Assembly (NCBI GenBank): GCA_030150135.1
Contig: JASLGO010000105.1
Span: 1 to 9,025 of the forward strand
Source: Aquirhabdus sp.
GTDB lineage: Bacteria; Pseudomonadota; Gammaproteobacteria; Pseudomonadales; Moraxellaceae
Reading direction: 5' to 3'
DNA length: 9,025 nt
How positions within the stretch are numbered: position 1 is the first letter of the stretch; every line of letters begins with the position of its first letter. The notes beneath the pieces were generated by a model. That model was not told the DNA's origin and did no database searches. It was given only the letters and a program-made list of their open reading frames with translations. Both the position numbers and the translations under genes were made by a program. Below, in pieces: positions 6,422 to 9,025 of this stretch.

Positions 6422-7027
6422 TTACGACCCACCGAAGCTCACCGTCGGGGCTTGTGAAATTTGAGCTTCATTACCCACGCTAAAATTCGGCTTCACCTGC
6501 ATGCCTACAGCCTTCGCAGTCAGGTTAGATGGAAACTGGCGAACGGTTAAGTTATAAGCCTGAACCGCCTGAATATAGCGACCACGCGCAACTGCAATAC
6601 GATTCTCAGTACCCTCAATAGAGGCTGATAAATCCATAAAATTTTGATTGGCCTTTAAATCAGGATAATTTTCGGTGACCGCCATCAGACGTGATAAAGA
6701 ACCTTGTAGCTGATCTTGCGCATCGGTAAATTTCTTGAATGCCACTGGATCATTCACCAACTCTGGCGTTGCCTTAATACCCGCAACAGATGCACGCGCG
6801 GCTGTCACTTCCGTCAAGACTTTTTGCTCATGTGTCGCATAACCTTTCACGACATTGACGAGATTAGGAACCAAATCAGCACGACGCTGATATTGATTAA
6901 GTACTTCAGACCAACTGGCCTGTACGGCTTGATCCTGAGCTTGCAACGTGTTGTAACCGCAACCTGGCAATGTTGTTAAGAGAACCGAAGACAAAGCAAC
7001 TGCGGTAAAGAAACGTCGTGACATCAT
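6422..7027 (-). CDS. lemA: LemA family lipoprotein
   Basis: This 201-residue protein has a short lipoprotein signal (RR at 4-5, hydrophobic 6-19) and a lipobox LPGC with the lipidated cysteine at 23, followed by Gly, which fits outer-membrane sorting. The LemA core follows: YNTLQAQDQAVQASW (25-39), NQYQRRADLVPNLVNVVKGY (44-63), HEQKVLTEVTAARA (66-79) and ENYPDLKANQNF (119-130). The fold is a helical bundle. Its biochemical function is unknown; homologues sit next to TPM genes in many bacteria, as here. AAGGGG lies 4 nt before the ATG at 7027 and 7 nt before a second in-frame ATG at 7024, so the latter could equally be the start. It is the first gene of the cluster that continues into two TPM genes. 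Confidence 0.93.
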   Translation of the reverse strand: MMSRRFFTAVALSSVLLTTLPGCGYNTLQAQDQAVQASWSEVLNQYQRRADLVPNLVNVVKGYATHEQKVLTEVTAARASVAGIKATPELVNDPVAFKKFTDAQDQLQGSLSRLMAVTENYPDLKANQNFMDLSASIEGTENRIAVARGRYIQAVQAYNLTVRQFPSNLTAKAVGMQVKPNFSVGNEAQISQAPTVSFGGS

Positions 7028-7226
7028 TCTGCCCCTTCATGATTTATTAATTTTCAAGCCTAACAATAACGCATGTTTACCAGTAAATGACGTTTTGAAT
7101 TGTTAAAAAAATCTCGTTTTTTATCTACATGCTTTTATGAAAAAATAGATTGTAAGAAACCTGATATAGCTGTGACCAAAATCATGCTATCTTTGAGAAA
7201 GATCTTTTATTAACCGCCTACACGCC
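7028..7226. promoter_or_regulatory. Divergent promoter region of lemA operon and binding-protein gene
   Basis: This 199-bp AT-rich gap lies between two divergent start codons. For the plus-strand gene, TGCTATCTT (7185-7193) reads as an extended -10 box (TGnTATcTt), about 33 nt before the ATG; no good -35 is present. TTTAC/GTAAA (7076-7087) is a 5-bp inverted repeat with a 2-nt centre on the lemA side and may be an operator or chance. I could not pick a convincing lemA promoter. Confidence 0.35.
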
Positions 7227-8468
7227 ATGATTTCTAAAACTTCAAAGACGTTCCTTAAAACGCATCCACTCACCCATCAAATCGGCATCGTATTTGGGCT
7301 CACGCTCATGAGTTTATCATTGAGTGATTGCGCTAAAAAAAATACGCCTCCAGCAGAAAATACCGTCACGATTGGCTATGTTGGGGCGTTGACTGGGGAG
7401 TTGGCGCATTATGGAAAAGATGAAGAAAATGGCGTCCGCCTCGCCATTGATGATCTGAATGCTCAAAAAATTCGGATTGCAGGCAAAATCATTCATTTCA
7501 AGATTCAAAGTGAAGATGATCAAGCTGATCCACGCCATGCCACCAACGCCGCGCAACGATTAGTTGATGCTAACGTCAATGCGGTTATCGGACATACCAC
7601 ATCCAGCACGACCTTACCTGCATCGCAGGTCTATAACCGAGCAGGCATTCCTTTACTCGCACCCGCCGTGACCAATCCAAAATATACTCAGCAAGGTTTC
7701 CCTTATACATTCCGCTTAATTGCCAACGATATTCAACAAGGTCAGACTTTAGCCAAATTTGCTGTCCAAAATTTTGACGCCAAACAGATTGCGATTATTG
7801 ATGATCGTAGTGCTTACGGTGTCGGCATGGCGGATGAGTTCGAAAAATACTTAAAAACAATCAATGGCAACCTCATTGCACGCGAGTCTGCCAGCGATAA
7901 AGAAACTGATTTCAACGCTATTCTCACTCGGATCAAAAGCAAATCGCCTGATCTTATTTTCTTCGCAGGCAACGATGGACAAGCAGCTGCCATACTTCAA
8001 CAAATGCGTAACTTAGGGATTGCAGCACAATTCATCGCTGGCGATGGCGTACATACACCTGAGTTTATTAAACTCGCTGGAAAAGGCGCAGAAGGCGTCG
8101 TGACGACATTGCCGGGTTTACCACTTGAAAGAATGCGACAAGGTTTGTTTTTCAAACAACGATTTGAGCAAAAATACGGTCCTGTTCAACTCTATGCACC
8201 GTATTATTATGATGCGACACAGATTGTCGCCAAAGCCATGCAAATGGCAGATTCAACAGATCCCAAAGTCTATGCTCCCGAACTGAAGAAAACCAACTAC
8301 GCAGGTGTCACGAATCAAATTCAATTTGATCCGCAAGGTGATCTGAAAGTTGGAAAAATCACCGTCTATCAAGTCAGAGATGGACAATGGGTGGAGTTGC
8401 CATCACCACAAAAATCATCATCGCAACCCTTGTCATCACTCAATCCTAGCGTGAACATCACCAAATAG
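7227..8468 (+). CDS. LivK-type periplasmic substrate-binding protein of an ABC transporter
   Basis: This 413-residue protein is a Peripla_BP_6 family solute receptor: VTIGYVGALTGELAHYGKDEENGVRLAI falls at 47-74, a ligand-loop region with GHTTSSTTLPAS at 122-133, the RLIANDIQQGQ hinge region at 163-173, YYYDATQIVAKAM (326-338) and a closing strand NQIQFDPQGDL (363-373). The family binds branched-chain amino acids, amides or other small acids in the periplasm and delivers them to a LivHMGF-type permease; which ligand is unknown. The N-terminus has a long signal segment (about 17-34) ending in LSDC at 32-35; Asp before the cysteine is unusual for a lipobox, so lipid anchoring is uncertain. No clear ribosome site precedes ATG 7227. 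No permease or ATPase genes are adjacent, and an esterase follows 8 nt downstream. The C-terminal 25 residues are Ser/Pro-rich and look disordered. Confidence 0.92.
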   Translation: MISKTSKTFLKTHPLTHQIGIVFGLTLMSLSLSDCAKKNTPPAENTVTIGYVGALTGELAHYGKDEENGVRLAIDDLNAQKIRIAGKIIHFKIQSEDDQADPRHATNAAQRLVDANVNAVIGHTTSSTTLPASQVYNRAGIPLLAPAVTNPKYTQQGFPYTFRLIANDIQQGQTLAKFAVQNFDAKQIAIIDDRSAYGVGMADEFEKYLKTINGNLIARESASDKETDFNAILTRIKSKSPDLIFFAGNDGQAAAILQQMRNLGIAAQFIAGDGVHTPEFIKLAGKGAEGVVTTLPGLPLERMRQGLFFKQRFEQKYGPVQLYAPYYYDATQIVAKAMQMADSTDPKVYAPELKKTNYAGVTNQIQFDPQGDLKVGKITVYQVRDGQWVELPSPQKSSSQPLSSLNPSVNITK

Positions 8469-8476
8469 GCATCACT

Positions 8477-9025
8477 ATGTTGACTCGCAAATCGACAAAA
8501 TCAGCATTCATCGGGCTCTCTTTACTTGCCAGTGCCTGTATCAGCCAAGTCGGACTCGCCACCACAATCACATCAGAAGCAATTTCCCGTCATGAAGGAC
8601 AACGTCACTACCTCCTCGCCTTACCCAATCAGATGCCAACGGGCAAACATCCGCTGGTTATCTTGTTACACGGTCACATGGGTTCAGCAGCGCAATTACT
8701 TGGACAAGAGCGCAGTGCAGCGCCGATGTCCATCTGGCTCAAAATTGCTGACCGAGAAGGGCTGATTATCGCCGCACCTGATGGTGCAAAAGGCAGTGAC
8801 GGCAAACAAGGCTGGAATGATTGTCGTGCAGATGAAAGTAAAAATACAAAAACCGATGACGTCGGCTTAATCCGCGCCATCATGAATCGGGAAATCAATG
8901 AACACAATGTTGATCCAAACCGAATTTATGTCATGGGCATGTCTAATGGCGCGATGATGACTTTCCGAATCGCCAGTGAACTTGGCGATAAGCTGGCTGG
9001 CTTTGCAACGGTCAGTGGCTCGATG
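8477..9025 (+). CDS. Exported CE1/PHB-depolymerase-like esterase (3' end outside window)
   Basis: The first 183 residues of an alpha/beta-hydrolase are present and the frame is open at the window edge. LVILLHGHMGS (60-70) supplies the oxyanion-hole loop, GWNDCRAD (112-119) is typical of the LpqC / feruloyl-esterase / poly(3-hydroxybutyrate) depolymerase group, and GMSNGAM (154-160) holds the nucleophile Ser156. The acid and histidine lie beyond the window. The N-terminus is an export signal: a basic start (RKSTK, 4-8), a hydrophobic stretch (10-20), and either lipid attachment at Cys21 (ASAC, an imperfect lipobox) or cleavage near Ala28. It would hydrolyse esters in the periplasm or outside the cell; the substrate cannot be read from the sequence. 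The start is 8 nt after the binding-protein stop, and its AGG ribosome site overlaps that stop codon, so the two are cotranscribed. Confidence 0.88.
   Translation, partial: MLTRKSTKSAFIGLSLLASACISQVGLATTITSEAISRHEGQRHYLLALPNQMPTGKHPLVILLHGHMGSAAQLLGQERSAAPMSIWLKIADREGLIIAAPDGAKGSDGKQGWNDCRADESKNTKTDDVGLIRAIMNREINEHNVDPNRIYVMGMSNGAMMTFRIASELGDKLAGFATVSGSM

Noticed and set aside
8526..8765. 79-residue plus-strand open frame
   Set aside because: It is an out-of-frame reading of the esterase gene, whose own frame carries the HGHMGS and GMSNG motifs.

Overview
The window looks like chromosomal DNA from a gammaproteobacterium, most likely of the Pseudomonadales/Moraxellaceae type. This rests on protein resemblance and gene order recalled from that group: a serA gene of E. 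coli length paired with a divergent FAD-linked oxidase, and a LemA / YgcG-like TPM / short TPM gene series. No rRNA, tRNA, CRISPR array, transposase or phage gene is visible. Species and genus cannot be fixed from this sequence.

Left part (1-1942): a 3'-truncated FAD-dependent D-2-hydroxyacid dehydrogenase (probably D-2-hydroxyglutarate dehydrogenase) is transcribed leftward. It lies head to head with serA, which runs rightward and ends at a strong hairpin terminator. The two enzymes probably form one metabolic unit: SerA can make D-2-hydroxyglutarate while regenerating NAD+, and the flavoenzyme recycles it. The 108-bp gap between them holds inverted repeats and a possible leader hairpin. After the terminator come two inverted copies of a 23-nt sequence (1953-2090), arranged like a REPIN, in the gap between convergent genes.

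Middle (2109-4751): a zinc-less medium-chain reductase (minus strand), then a solitary AT-rich gene on the plus strand whose C-terminal half is a TIR-like nucleotide-binding domain of the kind found in CBASS/Pycsar effectors. This is the most interesting gene here: a probable one-gene anti-phage or NAD-depleting effector with an N-terminal domain I do not recognise. It faces an AAC(2')-like GNAT acetyltransferase on the minus strand.

Right part (4812-9025): a tightly packed minus-strand cluster of lemA, a secreted, membrane-anchored TPM protein with a glycine-rich tail, and a short cytosolic TPM protein. The GNAT gene may be its fourth member. Divergent from lemA is a plus-strand pair: a LivK-type periplasmic binding protein without any permease or ATPase in view, and an exported CE1/PHB-depolymerase-like esterase cut off by the window end.
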